Shown in pieces: positions 17,343 through 26,544 of a stretch of DNA of 64,000 nt. Source of the stretch: an uncultured beta proteobacterium. GTDB lineage: Bacteria; Pseudomonadota; Gammaproteobacteria; Burkholderiales; Burkholderiaceae. The DNA lies in contig CAIKFU010000004.1 of assembly GCA_903826775.1 (NCBI GenBank), positions 1 through 64,000 of the forward strand. Direction: 5' to 3'. Every line of letters starts with the position of its first letter. Within the stretch, counting starts at the first letter, position 1. Made by a program: the position numbers and the translations under genes. The notes under the pieces were generated by a model, which saw only the letters and a program-made list of their open reading frames with translations, did no database searches and was not told where the DNA came from.

Positions 17343-17375
17343 AATACTTGGACCAGCTTTTCTGCTCCAAGTATT
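17343..17375 (-). terminator. Hairpin after the alpha/beta hydrolase gene
   Basis: AATACTTGGA and TCCAAGTATT form a perfect 10-bp stem 11 bases after the hydrolase stop codon. The following T-run is weak on both strands, so it may be a weak terminator or an RNA-stabilising hairpin. Confidence 0.5.
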
Positions 17376-17386
17376 TCTGTTAAAAA

Positions 17387-18610
17387 TTAATCGGCAGGTT
17401 GATTTTTTTTCCACCCAGATTGTTCAAGCAGTCGAAGTTCCCATGGAATGATAACTTGGGAAAAAATGACGGGATCAGTCCAACCTTTTGCTTCCCTTCC
17501 CAAATGCCCGCCAGATGGATTGATCCAAAATTCCTTTGGAACATCACCTGAACTCATGAGTATTTGCAATTCTGGAAGAAGCACTTGGGTATCATTAGCG
17601 CCTCCAATCACCAGCATAGGTGCTGTGGGCTTATTTAACAGACCTTGAGCTCTAAGCGACATTGAGGGTGCAAATTTAAGTAGGTCGGCTTTTGTACGTA
17701 CGCCTTCATAGATAAAAATTGTGGCGGGTAAGTAATCAAATAGGTATTCTTTAGTGTAAATCCTGCTGCTAATAAATTGAGGGTCAAATGTTTTATCGAT
17801 AGGAGGGGATTGCGCTACAGATCCAAGTAGGCGATCTTTTTCAGTTATCGCAAGCTTGGCCGCCCAGTAGCCTCCAAAACTGACACCGGAAGCAATAATT
17901 CTATTTTTATCGATATTTGGCATTTGAGTTATATAGTCCAAAGCCGCAGAAAACATCCTGTTGGCAGTTGGGCTTGCTTTTATGGGGGCTTGACCAGTGC
18001 CTGGGCTATCCAAGACAAATATGGCAACGCCATATTTGAGAATTTCCCCATAGCTATCAGCTACAGTTTCTTTTCGGCTATCTAGACCACTAAATGCAAA
18101 AATAAGAGGGACTGGGCCGTTGATTTTTTTGGGCATGCGAAGGTACCCAATGATCTCTTTGCCTTCAAAAGGAATTTTTACAACCGTAAGAGGTGGGTCG
18201 AAATTTTTTGCATAATTTAAATAAGCTGCGATCGCATTATTGTAGGCGATTTGTTTTTTTGGAGAAGTGGGCGCTGGCCATTGCGCAAAATAATAAAGGC
18301 GCCAAGCTTTTTTATACAAAGCACTGGCTTTTTCGGGGTCCGTAGCTTGCTTGGCTTGATCCACGTATTTATCTGCAATCGCGCTCCAACCAGTCGCCCA
18401 ATCATCGGGATTTCGTGTAGGAACCTTATCCAGCGCATCGCGGACATCCTGAATATTTAGGCCGCCCAGTGGATAAGCTCCGCGTTCGGCTCGAAGCAAG
18501 GATTCAGCCTTGACCTCTTCAATATTGCGATCGCGGTTTTGGGCATGTATGGACAACTGAAAGAAGCTGAAAAAGATAATTCCTAGAAAAACCTTATTTC
18601 TCAATGTCAT
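17387..18610 (-). CDS. Secreted alpha/beta hydrolase (FrsA/DUF1100-like)
   Basis: A 407-residue protein with an N-terminal signal peptide (hydrophobic about 7-21, ending near IHAQ). The C-terminal two thirds is an alpha/beta hydrolase with the nucleophile elbow GVSFGGYWAAK, preceded by VLDSPGTGQAP and followed by a late His in PSGGHLGREAKG. The N-terminal helical cap (residues about 30-140, WSAIADKYVDQAKQ, KAWRLYYFAQWP) is typical of FrsA-like esterases. It probably hydrolyses an ester in the periplasm; the substrate is unknown. A cytoplasmic relative with similar architecture lies at 48134-49363. It is divergent from the molybdenum hydroxylase genes. Confidence 0.85.
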   Translation of the reverse strand: MTLRNKVFLGIIFFSFFQLSIHAQNRDRNIEEVKAESLLRAERGAYPLGGLNIQDVRDALDKVPTRNPDDWATGWSAIADKYVDQAKQATDPEKASALYKKAWRLYYFAQWPAPTSPKKQIAYNNAIAAYLNYAKNFDPPLTVVKIPFEGKEIIGYLRMPKKINGPVPLIFAFSGLDSRKETVADSYGEILKYGVAIFVLDSPGTGQAPIKASPTANRMFSAALDYITQMPNIDKNRIIASGVSFGGYWAAKLAITEKDRLLGSVAQSPPIDKTFDPQFISSRIYTKEYLFDYLPATIFIYEGVRTKADLLKFAPSMSLRAQGLLNKPTAPMLVIGGANDTQVLLPELQILMSSGDVPKEFWINPSGGHLGREAKGWTDPVIFSQVIIPWELRLLEQSGWKKNQPAD

Positions 18611-18953
18611 TTTTGTCTCAATTCATGTTTATTGTTAATTAAATTAGCGGTTGAAGTTTTAGTTAAATTTACATTCAAAGAATTCCATAACCGTCATTTT
18701 TAATGAGACTATACCGTTAAGGCAATATTTCTTCCAGCCTCAAATTACCTCTAATGAGTAATTTATAACCATTTAAATTTAAGCATTTGATTGGAATGCG
18801 AATATATACGGATATTTTCTAGGGTAGAAATCGTTGGGTTAGAGTAAACACCTATATTGATATGCTAACCATTCATTTACCTTAACCTACTTATAAGTAT
18901 GCAGAACATTGTATTTTGCATTCAAGGTAATTTTGTATGTAAAGGGGAGGCAG
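18611..18953. other. Divergent intergenic region
   Basis: About 340 bases between the hydrolase and the molybdenum hydroxylase genes. No coding frame that I can support was seen. It should hold the two divergent promoters; no specific operator was recognised. Confidence 0.5.
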
Positions 18954-19418
18954 ATGAGCACATTAAATATTAATGGCAAAAACTACGAGGTGAAAGCCGA
19001 GTCGGATACGCCATTGCTTTGGGTTATTCGAGAGTATGTTGGTTTGACGGGTACCAAATATGGTTGTGGAATCGCCCAATGTGGAGCCTGTTCAGTTCAT
19101 GTAAACGGGCAAATTTTGCGTTCCTGCGCAGTACCATTGTCAGCAATAAAGGCAAGCGACAAAATAGTGACTATTGAAGGGTTATCTTCAAATAGCTCTC
19201 ATCCAGTACAAAAGGCGTGGGCAGAAGTTGACGTTCCACAGTGTGGTTATTGTCAGTCGGGCCAAATCATGGCTGCAGCTGCTTTGTTGAAAAGCAAGAA
19301 GAATCCTAGTGACTTAGAGATTGATGAGGCGATGAGTAATATTTGTCGATGCGGTACTTATCAACGCATTCGCGAAGCTGTTCATATGGCTGTTGATATC
19401 GCAAAAAAAAGTAGTTAA
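18954..19418 (+). CDS. 2Fe-2S subunit of a molybdenum hydroxylase (IorA-like)
   Basis: A 154-residue small subunit carrying two 2Fe-2S clusters. The plant-ferredoxin-type motif [21 protein letters not shown] and the second motif CGYCQSGQ plus [14 protein letters not shown] are complete. It passes electrons from the molybdenum site of the large subunit that follows. Family members include isoquinoline 1-oxidoreductase alpha and small aldehyde dehydrogenase subunits. ATG 18954 is chosen because GGGGAGG lies just upstream; the frame opening at 18909 lacks family sequence. It forms a two-gene operon with the next gene (29-base gap). Confidence 0.92.
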   Translation: MSTLNINGKNYEVKAESDTPLLWVIREYVGLTGTKYGCGIAQCGACSVHVNGQILRSCAVPLSAIKASDKIVTIEGLSSNSSHPVQKAWAEVDVPQCGYCQSGQIMAAAALLKSKKNPSDLEIDEAMSNICRCGTYQRIREAVHMAVDIAKKSS

Positions 19419-19447
19419 AAATAACTTAAAGATCTTAGGGGTCTCGT

Positions 19448-21646
19448 ATGGACAATTTACGTCGTCAATTTATGATCAGTACCGCTATCGCTGGCGGTGG
19501 TTTTGCATTGGGTTTTCAATTACCAGCAAATGCTGGACCAGGTAATACTCAGGCTGGGACGGCCCTTTTACCAGGTGGTGTTGAGATTGATGCCTGGGTT
19601 GTAGTGAACGAAGACGATACATGTGTGGTTCGTATTGCAAGAACGGAAATGGGTCAGGGCACCCTAACTGGATTGGCTCAGTTGGTTGCAGATGAGCTGG
19701 ATTGTGATTGGAAAAATATACGCACTGAAAAGGTGTCCCCTCAGGAGAATCTTGCTCGTAAAAATGTTTGGGGTCAAATGCTAACCGTGGGTAGCTTTGG
19801 GATCCGCTTATCGCAGGATATGGTTAGAAGGGGTGGCGCTGCAGCTCGTAGCATGTTGCTGCAAGCTGCTGCAAATGAGTGGCATGTTCCCGTCAACGAA
19901 TTGACGGTTGATAAAGGCGTCATTCAGCATATACCAACCAAACGCAAAACAACTTATGGAAAGGTTGCTACTGCCGCTTCCAAATTGTCCCCACCCGATC
20001 TTAAGTCTTTAACATTAAAAGATCCTAAAGAGTGGAAAATTATTGGTAAACCATTAAAGCGTTTGGATACTGCTGACAAGTTAAATGGCAGCAAGGTTTA
20101 CGGAATAGATGTAAAGCTCCCCGGGATGCTTAATGCAGCAATAATAGCTTGCCCTGTATTTGGTGGAAAGCTTGTAAAACTGGATGCTGCTGAGGCGCTG
20201 AAAAAACCTGGGGTTAAAAAGGTAGTGCGTGTTGGTGATTATGCTTATGCGGTTATTGCTGATACTTGGTGGCATGCAAAAAGTGCTCTTAGTGCAGTGA
20301 GTGTTACTTGGGATGAGGGTCCCGCAGCAAATGCTTCTGAGGCAACAATTGCGGCTACATTACGCGAAGGATTGGAGACTCAAGACGTATCTTACGTGTT
20401 CAGAAATGAAGGTAAAACCCTTGACGCAATTGCGGGGGCAGCAAAAAAAGTGGAGGCGACTTACACCACCCCATTTCTTGCGCATGCAACCATGGAGCCG
20501 ATGAACTGCACTGCTTTAGTTACGGCTGATCGTGCAGAGGCTTGGGTACCTACTCAAGACCCAGAGGGGGCTTTGCTTGCGATGTCAAAGCAAAGCGGAT
20601 TGCCTATCGCTAAATGCTTTTTAAATCGTTATGACCCAGGAGGCGGTTTTGGTCGAAGGGGGCGCGTGTCTGATTACGTAATTCAGGCTATAGATATTGC
20701 CCAACAAATGCCTGGTATACCAATTAAAATGATTTGGACGCGCGAGGAAGACATGACGCATGGTCAATATCGCCCCATTTCCCAATGCAAACTAACGGCT
20801 GGTTTAGATTCTAAAAATCAATTAACTGCTCTTCATATTCGGTTATCAGGACAATCGATATATGCGTGGCGTAATCCAACTGCAAATTTAGTTGGCTATA
20901 AGGACGATTTCCAGTTGGAGGGTTGGTTTAAAGAAGCCACTAGCCCTGAGCAGATGTGTTATACCGTCCCCAATACCCTGATTGAATACGCGATGCGTAA
21001 TACGCATGTGCCTGTTGGTACATGGCGTGGCGTTAATATTCCACAAAATGCTTTTTATCTCGAATGTTTTATTGAGGAGGTTGCACGATCCGTTGGAATG
21101 GACTCACTAGATTTTCGCAGGTCCTTGATGGCGGATCATCCAAGACAGTTGGCCGTTTTAAATCTTGCGGCTCAAAAAGGAGGGTGGGGTAGCCCGCTTC
21201 CGCAGGGTGTTTATCGCGGGATGGCCCAGTTTATGAGTTACGGCACCTATTCCGCAGCGACGGTTGAAGTATCTCTTGCTCAAGACGGCGCAGTGAAAGT
21301 GCATCGTGTAGTGTTGGCGCTTGACTCGGGTTATGTAGTTAATCCAGGGCAGGTCGAAGCCCAGGTTCAAGGTTCCATCGTCTACGGCTTGAGCGCTGCA
21401 TTGTGGGGGGAGTGTACCGTTGAGAAAGGCAGGATTGTTCAAACAAATTTTGATAACTATCGCGTGCTGCGATTGGCTGAAATGCCCAAAGTCGAGACAA
21501 TCATTGCTTCCGCGGGGGTTGGTCCTTGGGGAGGCATTGGCGAGCCAACAATTGCGGTGGTAGCTCCGGCGGTAGTCAATGCAATTACTTTGGCGATTAA
21601 GCGCCCGATACATAATTTACCGCTGAAGAATGAGCGCCTCATTTGA
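19448..21646 (+). CDS. Tat-exported molybdopterin subunit (IorB-like)
   Basis: A 732-residue large subunit of a xanthine dehydrogenase-family hydroxylase of the isoquinoline 1-oxidoreductase beta/aldehyde dehydrogenase type. The N-terminus has a twin-arginine signal (LRRQFMISTA followed by a hydrophobic run and Pro-Ala-Asn-Ala). Molybdopterin-binding segments are visible (RTEMGQGTLTGLAQLVADEL, DPGGGFGRRG, GTWRGV). The C-terminal GGIGEPTIAVVAPAV contains the catalytic Glu. It would oxidise an aldehyde or N-heterocycle in the periplasm. No cytochrome partner or XdhC-type maturation protein is encoded beside it, so its electron acceptor and chaperone must lie elsewhere. The substrate is unknown. 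Confidence 0.9.
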   Translation: MDNLRRQFMISTAIAGGGFALGFQLPANAGPGNTQAGTALLPGGVEIDAWVVVNEDDTCVVRIARTEMGQGTLTGLAQLVADELDCDWKNIRTEKVSPQENLARKNVWGQMLTVGSFGIRLSQDMVRRGGAAARSMLLQAAANEWHVPVNELTVDKGVIQHIPTKRKTTYGKVATAASKLSPPDLKSLTLKDPKEWKIIGKPLKRLDTADKLNGSKVYGIDVKLPGMLNAAIIACPVFGGKLVKLDAAEALKKPGVKKVVRVGDYAYAVIADTWWHAKSALSAVSVTWDEGPAANASEATIAATLREGLETQDVSYVFRNEGKTLDAIAGAAKKVEATYTTPFLAHATMEPMNCTALVTADRAEAWVPTQDPEGALLAMSKQSGLPIAKCFLNRYDPGGGFGRRGRVSDYVIQAIDIAQQMPGIPIKMIWTREEDMTHGQYRPISQCKLTAGLDSKNQLTALHIRLSGQSIYAWRNPTANLVGYKDDFQLEGWFKEATSPEQMCYTVPNTLIEYAMRNTHVPVGTWRGVNIPQNAFYLECFIEEVARSVGMDSLDFRRSLMADHPRQLAVLNLAAQKGGWGSPLPQGVYRGMAQFMSYGTYSAATVEVSLAQDGAVKVHRVVLALDSGYVVNPGQVEAQVQGSIVYGLSAALWGECTVEKGRIVQTNFDNYRVLRLAEMPKVETIIASAGVGPWGGIGEPTIAVVAPAVVNAITLAIKRPIHNLPLKNERLI

Positions 21647-21828
21647 GGCTTTATCAATATAGCGCCATTCTTTAACATTGAGGTCAGCATTTTATTTTTA
21701 CGCAAGGTTAAACCTGACGCGTGAATTTAATGTTTGGATTTCGATGAAATTCTTCCCGCTGTTGCGTTTGATGTTTGCTAATTTCGTTACCGAGTTAGCT
21801 ATTTTTTTGCGATCTTGCAGCAAAATTG

Positions 21829-21850
21829 TCGGCAATTGAGCCGATTTTTT
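21829..21850 (+). terminator. Rho-independent terminator
   Basis: TCGGC and GCCGA form a 5-bp stem with a 6-base loop, followed by six T. It lies about 180 bases after the molybdenum hydroxylase operon, giving a long 3' untranslated stretch. No gene was seen between. Confidence 0.6.
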
Positions 21851-21919
21851 CTTGTAAATTATGGATTATGCTGAAGAGTGCCACTTCAATTTTTGCCGCA
21901 TTAAACGGATAATTATCAA

Positions 21920-22609
21920 ATGGATTTCAATTCAAAAAAATTACATGAAAATATTTCATATTTGCTCAATTGTGGTCTTTTAACTGAAGCAAAAGAGTCG
22001 CTTATTGATGCTGTTGAAATGGGGAATCAATGGGCTGCAGATGCTTTAATTGCCTTTTCCATAAAAGTTTCAAAGGTTTTGGAAAGCGATAAGCATCATG
22101 ACAAGCAGCAAAACATTGTCAGAGCGATTTCTTTAGCGAATCAAGGAATTGTTGATGCCCATAATGTGATTCTGGCTTTTGCATCTAAAAAAGACCAAAG
22201 CTTTACTTCGATCGATATAGAAATTCCATTATTAAAGGCGGGATCTAACATAACGTTAGATGGCGTGCATGGCGGTCGATATAGCTATGTTCGGGTTTTT
22301 ACAAGATTAAATGGCAATGATGAGAGTGACTCATTATTTATACCGATTAAACCGATAGTTGTCCCGGCCAAAATGCCATTGTCGTGTTTTGTCCTGACGG
22401 TTTGTTTTGGTTCTGAAGATGCCCCAACGGTTAACAGCTTTAGGGATTTTCGGGACAATCAATTGTCCAGTCATGCTGTAGGAAGGGCATTTATTCGATG
22501 GTATTACCGATGTGGCCCGACTATTGCCCATTTTCTCGACGATAAGCCAAGAACGAAATCGGTTCTTAGGCGGGTTTTTATGTGTATCGAGAAAATTCTC
22601 CCGAAATGA
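21920..22609 (+). CDS. CFI-box-CTERM protein
   Basis: A 229-residue protein. The N-terminal half is helical (about 1-95, SEL1/TPR-like character, GLLTEAKESLIDAVEMGNQWAADALIAF). The middle is a beta-rich segment. The C-terminal region starting SCFVLTVCFGSEDAPTVNSF and continuing FRDFRDNQLSSHAVGRAFIRWYYRCGP matches the CFI-box-CTERM domain, a short conserved region found at the ends of many otherwise unrelated bacterial proteins, with unknown role. No signal peptide is seen. It is followed after 50 to 80 bases by a small secreted protein on the same strand. No specific function can be given. Confidence 0.7.
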   Translation: MDFNSKKLHENISYLLNCGLLTEAKESLIDAVEMGNQWAADALIAFSIKVSKVLESDKHHDKQQNIVRAISLANQGIVDAHNVILAFASKKDQSFTSIDIEIPLLKAGSNITLDGVHGGRYSYVRVFTRLNGNDESDSLFIPIKPIVVPAKMPLSCFVLTVCFGSEDAPTVNSFRDFRDNQLSSHAVGRAFIRWYYRCGPTIAHFLDDKPRTKSVLRRVFMCIEKILPK

Positions 22610-22689
22610 AAATATTCCTATTGCCTTGAATCGGCTTCCATTGTGAATGAAAACGGGCTATGTTTATTTTAGGTAAACATTGGGACTTC

Positions 22690-23112
22690 ATGTTGAGGCA
22701 AATTTTCCTTGCTGTCTTTTTGTACGCTGCCGGTTGTTTGTTCTCGTTTTCGATTTTCGCTCAAGTGCCCGATACAAAGTATTCTGACGGTATAGCTTAC
22801 ATTACCGGCGGTGTTGGAGAAGATGAGTTTTTATCAATAAAGGATGAGTCAAGGTTGTGGCCAATAATGTTGGAGCTCTCTAAAGTAGGGAAGGCGGGTT
22901 GGGGAGTGTGGATTTCATCCGTTTTCATTAAAGTATCCAACGTCAATAAACAAGAGATTTTTAATGCGGTATCAGACGGGCCATTAATGTTGATTAATCT
23001 GGAACCAGGTGAATACGATATAAACGCCACATTTGAAGGGATTAGTCAGCATCGAAAAATCGCCGTTAAATTTAATCAAGCTCTCCAAAAAACTGCTATT
23101 TTTTGGAGGTAG
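22690..23112 (+). CDS. Small secreted protein with a carboxypeptidase-regulatory-like fold
   Basis: About 140 residues with a signal peptide (LRQIFLAVFLYAAGCLFSFS, ending near IFAQ). The mature part begins YITGGVGEDE and has beta-strand character with SDGPLMLINLEPGEYDINATFEGISQHRK, the pattern of carboxypeptidase-regulatory-like (transthyretin-like) proteins that are common and uncharacterised in Burkholderiales. The start is uncertain: ATG 22660 is in frame, but ATG 22690 gives a normal signal peptide. It probably sits in the periplasm or outer membrane. No function is known. Confidence 0.65.
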   Translation: MLRQIFLAVFLYAAGCLFSFSIFAQVPDTKYSDGIAYITGGVGEDEFLSIKDESRLWPIMLELSKVGKAGWGVWISSVFIKVSNVNKQEIFNAVSDGPLMLINLEPGEYDINATFEGISQHRKIAVKFNQALQKTAIFWR

Positions 23113-23226
23113 CCACTAAATTTGATCTATTTTGAAGGGAAAACATCCTTTTTCAAGGGAAAATGGTTGATCAAGCAGATTGATTATTTCCGAATAGGTT
23201 AATTTTGTATAAAAAGTCATCTTTAA

Positions 23227-23240
23227 ATGACATAGATCAA
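23227..23240 (+). promoter_or_regulatory. Candidate FNR/ANR-type site before frdA
   Basis: ATGAC-ATAG-ATCAA matches nine of the ten fixed positions of the TTGAC-N4-ATCAA variant of the FNR/ANR box. It lies 34 bases before the frdA ATG, which is close for a class II activator site, so a different spacing or a chance match is possible. Confidence 0.3.
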
Positions 23241-23273
23241 ATCAATATATTCAAGTCAGCATTTAAATGAGTC

Positions 23274-25031
23274 ATGGAAATCATTAATTGCGACGTGGCG
23301 ATAATTGGAGCTGGCGGTGCAGGTATCCGTGCAGCGATTGCGGTGGCTGAGGCGGATCCGAAATTGAAGGTTGCCCTTATTTCAAAGGTTTATCCGATGC
23401 GAAGTCACACCTGCGCAGCTGAGGGTGGTGCTGCAGGTGTAATCAAGCCGGATGATAGTTTTGACTTTCATTTTGATGATACGGTTGGGGGCGGAGATTG
23501 GCTTTCTGATCAGGACTGCGTAGAGTATTTCGTTAAAGAGGCCCCTAAGGAATTAATTCAGTTAGAGCATTGGGGTTGCCCTTGGAATAGGGAGTCTGAT
23601 GGCTCTGTCGCTGTTCGACCCTTTGGGGGAATGAAAAAACAGCGCACTTGGTTTGCCGCAGATAAGTCCGGCTTCCATATTTTGCACACGCTGTTTCAAA
23701 CTAGTCTGCAATTTCCTTCGATAGTAAGATTTGATGAGTATTTTGCATTGGATTTACTCGTTGAAGAAGGAAGGTGCCAAGGTTTAACAGCGATGGAAAT
23801 GCGTAGTGGCATGATTAAGCAATTTCACGCCAACTCCGTCATTATTGCCGGTGGCGGCGCAGGTCGCATGTTTCCTTTTAGTACTAATGGCGCAATTAAA
23901 ACTGGTGATGGCATGGCCTTGGCCTACCGCGCCGGCGTACCGCTTAAAGATATGGAATTTGTGCAATACCACCCAACAGGACTTCCTAATACGGGTAGCT
24001 TGCTAACCGAAGCCTGTCGAGGTGAGGGGGGTGTTTTATTAAATAAGGATGGTCGGCGCTATCTGCAGGATTACGGTATGGGGCCAGAAACCCCTCTTGG
24101 TCAACCTCAATTAAAGACAATGGAATTGGGCCCACGTGATCGTGTAAGTCAAGCCTACTGGCATGAATTGCAAAAAGGCAATACTGTCAGCACCGAATGG
24201 GGTGATTGCGTCTTATTGGATATGAGGCATCTGGGTGAAAAGTATATTAAGGAGCGCTTACCGTTAGTTCGAGAATTGGCAATTGCCTATCTTGGAATTG
24301 ATATTGTCGATAAGCCTGTTCCCATCAGGCCTGTTGTGCACTACATGATGGGTGGAATTTCAACAAACACTAAGGCGGCAACTGTATTGCCGGGGTTGTT
24401 TGCAGCAGGCGAATGCGCGTGTATTAGCTTGAATGGAGCTAATCGTCTTGGATCCAATTCATTGGTGGAGTTACTTGTATTTGGCAAGAGCGCTGCGATT
24501 TCAGCTATAGAATTCATCAAAAATCTACCAGAACCGAATCGGGATGCGCTCGAAGAATGCGCTAAGGAATCTCAGGCCCGCGTTCGTGACCTGTTTTCTC
24601 GTCCTGATGGTGGTGAGTCCGTCTTCCGATTGCGTAAAGAGATGATGGATACGATGGAGAAAAATGCCGGAATTTATCGAACAGAACTCGGATTGCAAGA
24701 GGCGGTTACTAAAATCAACGAGTTACGCCAAAGGTATCAGAGGGTAACTTTAAACGATAAAAGTAATGTATTCAATACGGATTTATTTCAAGTTTTAGAG
24801 CTCGGTTCGATGCTTGATTGCGCATCAGCATTAACAGTGTCCGCTTTAGATCGCAAAGAGTCTCGTGGTGCTCACCAACGTTTGGATTTTGTAGATCGTG
24901 ATGACAAAAACTTTCTTTGTCATAGCATGGCTTATTTTCAAGGGCTGAATCAACCAAAAGTTGAATATTTGGATGTGGTAATTACGAAGTCTCCTCCAGG
25001 TGTGCGAGATTATTCGGGAGGGCATAAATGA
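23274..25031 (+). CDS. frdA: Fumarate reductase flavoprotein subunit
   Basis: A 585-residue flavoprotein. FAD-binding motif VAIIGAGGAGIRAA is at the start, and the covalent-FAD histidine is His45 in PMRSHTCAAEGG. The active-site region includes EFVQYHPTGLP and ACRGEGG, and the C-terminal LNGANRLGSNSLVELLVFG is typical. Pattern by pattern it follows E. coli FrdA (TWFAADK-x-GFH-x-LHTLFQTSLQFP, RYLQDYGMGPETPLG) rather than SdhA. With FrdB, C and D encoded directly after, it forms quinol:fumarate reductase at the inner membrane, reducing fumarate to succinate. Its stop overlaps the frdB start by four bases. Confidence 0.95.
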   Translation: MEIINCDVAIIGAGGAGIRAAIAVAEADPKLKVALISKVYPMRSHTCAAEGGAAGVIKPDDSFDFHFDDTVGGGDWLSDQDCVEYFVKEAPKELIQLEHWGCPWNRESDGSVAVRPFGGMKKQRTWFAADKSGFHILHTLFQTSLQFPSIVRFDEYFALDLLVEEGRCQGLTAMEMRSGMIKQFHANSVIIAGGGAGRMFPFSTNGAIKTGDGMALAYRAGVPLKDMEFVQYHPTGLPNTGSLLTEACRGEGGVLLNKDGRRYLQDYGMGPETPLGQPQLKTMELGPRDRVSQAYWHELQKGNTVSTEWGDCVLLDMRHLGEKYIKERLPLVRELAIAYLGIDIVDKPVPIRPVVHYMMGGISTNTKAATVLPGLFAAGECACISLNGANRLGSNSLVELLVFGKSAAISAIEFIKNLPEPNRDALEECAKESQARVRDLFSRPDGGESVFRLRKEMMDTMEKNAGIYRTELGLQEAVTKINELRQRYQRVTLNDKSNVFNTDLFQVLELGSMLDCASALTVSALDRKESRGAHQRLDFVDRDDKNFLCHSMAYFQGLNQPKVEYLDVVITKSPPGVRDYSGGHK

Positions 25032-25771
25032 AAGAGCGCCTCGTTCAACTCGAAGTATTGCGATTTAATCCCGAAAGCGATTCGGAACCACATTTTCAGT
25101 CTTATGAGGTCCTTTGCAAGGAAGAGTGGGTGGTTTTGGATGCCCTAAATGCGGTTAAAGAAACTATAGACTCGACGTTAAATTATCGTTGGTCTTGTCA
25201 TATGGCTGTCTGCGGTAGTTGCGGGATGATGATCAACGGTGAGCCAAAATTATCTTGCCATGCATTTTTACGTGATTACGAGGGCGTAATACGCGTTGAG
25301 CCATTGGCCAATTTTCCAATTCAGCGGGACTTGGTAACCGTGGCGGATGATTTTATGTCAAAGTTAAAGAAAGTTAAGCCGTATTTAATTCCAAAAGAAA
25401 AGAGAACGGTTGAGGAAGGGGAGTATAAGCAAAGCCCAGCGCAATTAATGAAGTATCGACAATATTCGATGTGCATTAATTGCATGCTCTGTTATGCAGC
25501 ATGCCCGGAATATGGGTTACAGCCAAAATTTATTGGGCCTGCAGCAATTACGTTAGCGCATCGCTATAACCTAGATTCACGTGACGGCGGTAGAGATGAA
25601 AGGCAAGAAGTTATTGCTACTAATGAGGGGGTTTGGGAGTGCTCTTTCGTTGGAGCTTGTGCTGAGGTTTGTCCAAAGTCTGTTGACCCCGCAGGGGCAT
25701 TACAGCAGGTTAAGGTTGCCAGTACGATTGATTGGTTTAAAGAACACCTACTACCAGGAGGAAAAAAATGA
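25028..25771 (+). CDS. frdB: Fumarate reductase iron-sulfur subunit
   Basis: A 247-residue electron-transfer subunit. The 2Fe-2S motif is CHMAVCGSCGMMING with a later Cys in KLSCHAF, the 4Fe-4S motif is CINCMLCYAACP, and the 3Fe-4S motif lies in CSFVGACAEVCPKSVDP. The order and spacing match FrdB of E. coli. It links the membrane quinol site in FrdC/FrdD to the FrdA flavin. It overlaps both neighbours by four bases, showing a tightly coupled operon. Confidence 0.95.
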   Translation: MKERLVQLEVLRFNPESDSEPHFQSYEVLCKEEWVVLDALNAVKETIDSTLNYRWSCHMAVCGSCGMMINGEPKLSCHAFLRDYEGVIRVEPLANFPIQRDLVTVADDFMSKLKKVKPYLIPKEKRTVEEGEYKQSPAQLMKYRQYSMCINCMLCYAACPEYGLQPKFIGPAAITLAHRYNLDSRDGGRDERQEVIATNEGVWECSFVGACAEVCPKSVDPAGALQQVKVASTIDWFKEHLLPGGKK

Positions 25772-26160
25772 CGCACAATCCATACGTCCGTAAAATTTCC
25801 AAGACTACCTGGTACTTTAATCATCCACGCTATTTGCGTTATATGTCGCGTGAAATTACCTGCATCTTTATAGGGGCATTCGCTTTGCTTTTATTGTGCG
25901 CAATTGAGCGCTTAGCTACAGGGCAACAGGCTTACGCTTCATTTATGATGGCGCTTCGAGGCCCATGGAGCACATTTTGGCTGTTAATTATTTTAATATT
26001 TGCAATTCATAATGCTACAAGCTGGTTTAATGTAACCCCTAAGGCTTTGCCGGTACAGTTAGGCGAGGAATTTCTAGATGGTAAGTACATAATTTTTGCG
26101 CACTATGCAGTATGGGTATTGCTGTCATTGATTGTTTTATTTTTTTCAGGGGTTCTTTAG
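25768..26160 (+). CDS. frdC: Fumarate reductase membrane subunit C
   Basis: A 130-residue membrane anchor with three hydrophobic helices (about 30-52, 66-86, 108-128). The N-terminal PYVRKISKTTWYFNHPRYLRYMSREIT fits FrdC. Together with FrdD it anchors FrdAB and holds the quinol site. Having separate C and D subunits without visible haem-ligand patterning is the E. coli-type (haem-free) arrangement. A strong ribosome site (AGGAGG) precedes the start. Confidence 0.92.
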   Translation: MTHNPYVRKISKTTWYFNHPRYLRYMSREITCIFIGAFALLLLCAIERLATGQQAYASFMMALRGPWSTFWLLIILIFAIHNATSWFNVTPKALPVQLGEEFLDGKYIIFAHYAVWVLLSLIVLFFSGVL

Positions 26161-26161
26161 A

Positions 26162-26503
26162 ATGCCTAAATCAAATAAACCTATTTTTTGGAGTTTGTTT
26201 GCCGCTGGAGGTACTCTCGCAGCATTTTTAGCTCCTGTATTGGCATTCCTGTTTTTATTGGTTTCTGTAGGACACGCACCTGATCTTTTCAGTTATGATC
26301 ACATGATTCAGTTTGTCAAAAGTTGGTTTGGTAAGATTTTTTTATTTGTCGTAATCGCCTTATTTATTTGGCATTCTGCGCATCGCCTGCGCGTAACATT
26401 GCATGATTTAGGCTTACGTAAAGATTTAATAGTGGCCTACGTTTTATATTTTGTAGCCGCTGTTGTGACAATTTGGGCAGCCATTATTCTGCTTCAAATT
26501 TGA
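26162..26503 (+). CDS. frdD: Fumarate reductase membrane subunit D
   Basis: A 113-residue membrane protein with three hydrophobic helices. The start NKPIFWSLFAAGGTLAAFLAPVL closely follows the E. coli FrdD start pattern (EPVFWGLFGAGG). ATG 26162 comes one base after the frdC stop; the longer frame to 26132 overlaps frdC and lacks FrdD sequence. It completes the four-subunit fumarate reductase. Confidence 0.92.
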   Translation: MPKSNKPIFWSLFAAGGTLAAFLAPVLAFLFLLVSVGHAPDLFSYDHMIQFVKSWFGKIFLFVVIALFIWHSAHRLRVTLHDLGLRKDLIVAYVLYFVAAVVTIWAAIILLQI

Positions 26504-26544
26504 TTGGTTGTGTTCGTATTTGATGTAAATGAATAAGGAAAATA

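Noticed and set aside
23274-26503. Reading the operon as succinate dehydrogenase sdhABCD
   Set aside because: Subunit order, FrdD-type start and FrdA-specific segments fit fumarate reductase, and rquA follows.
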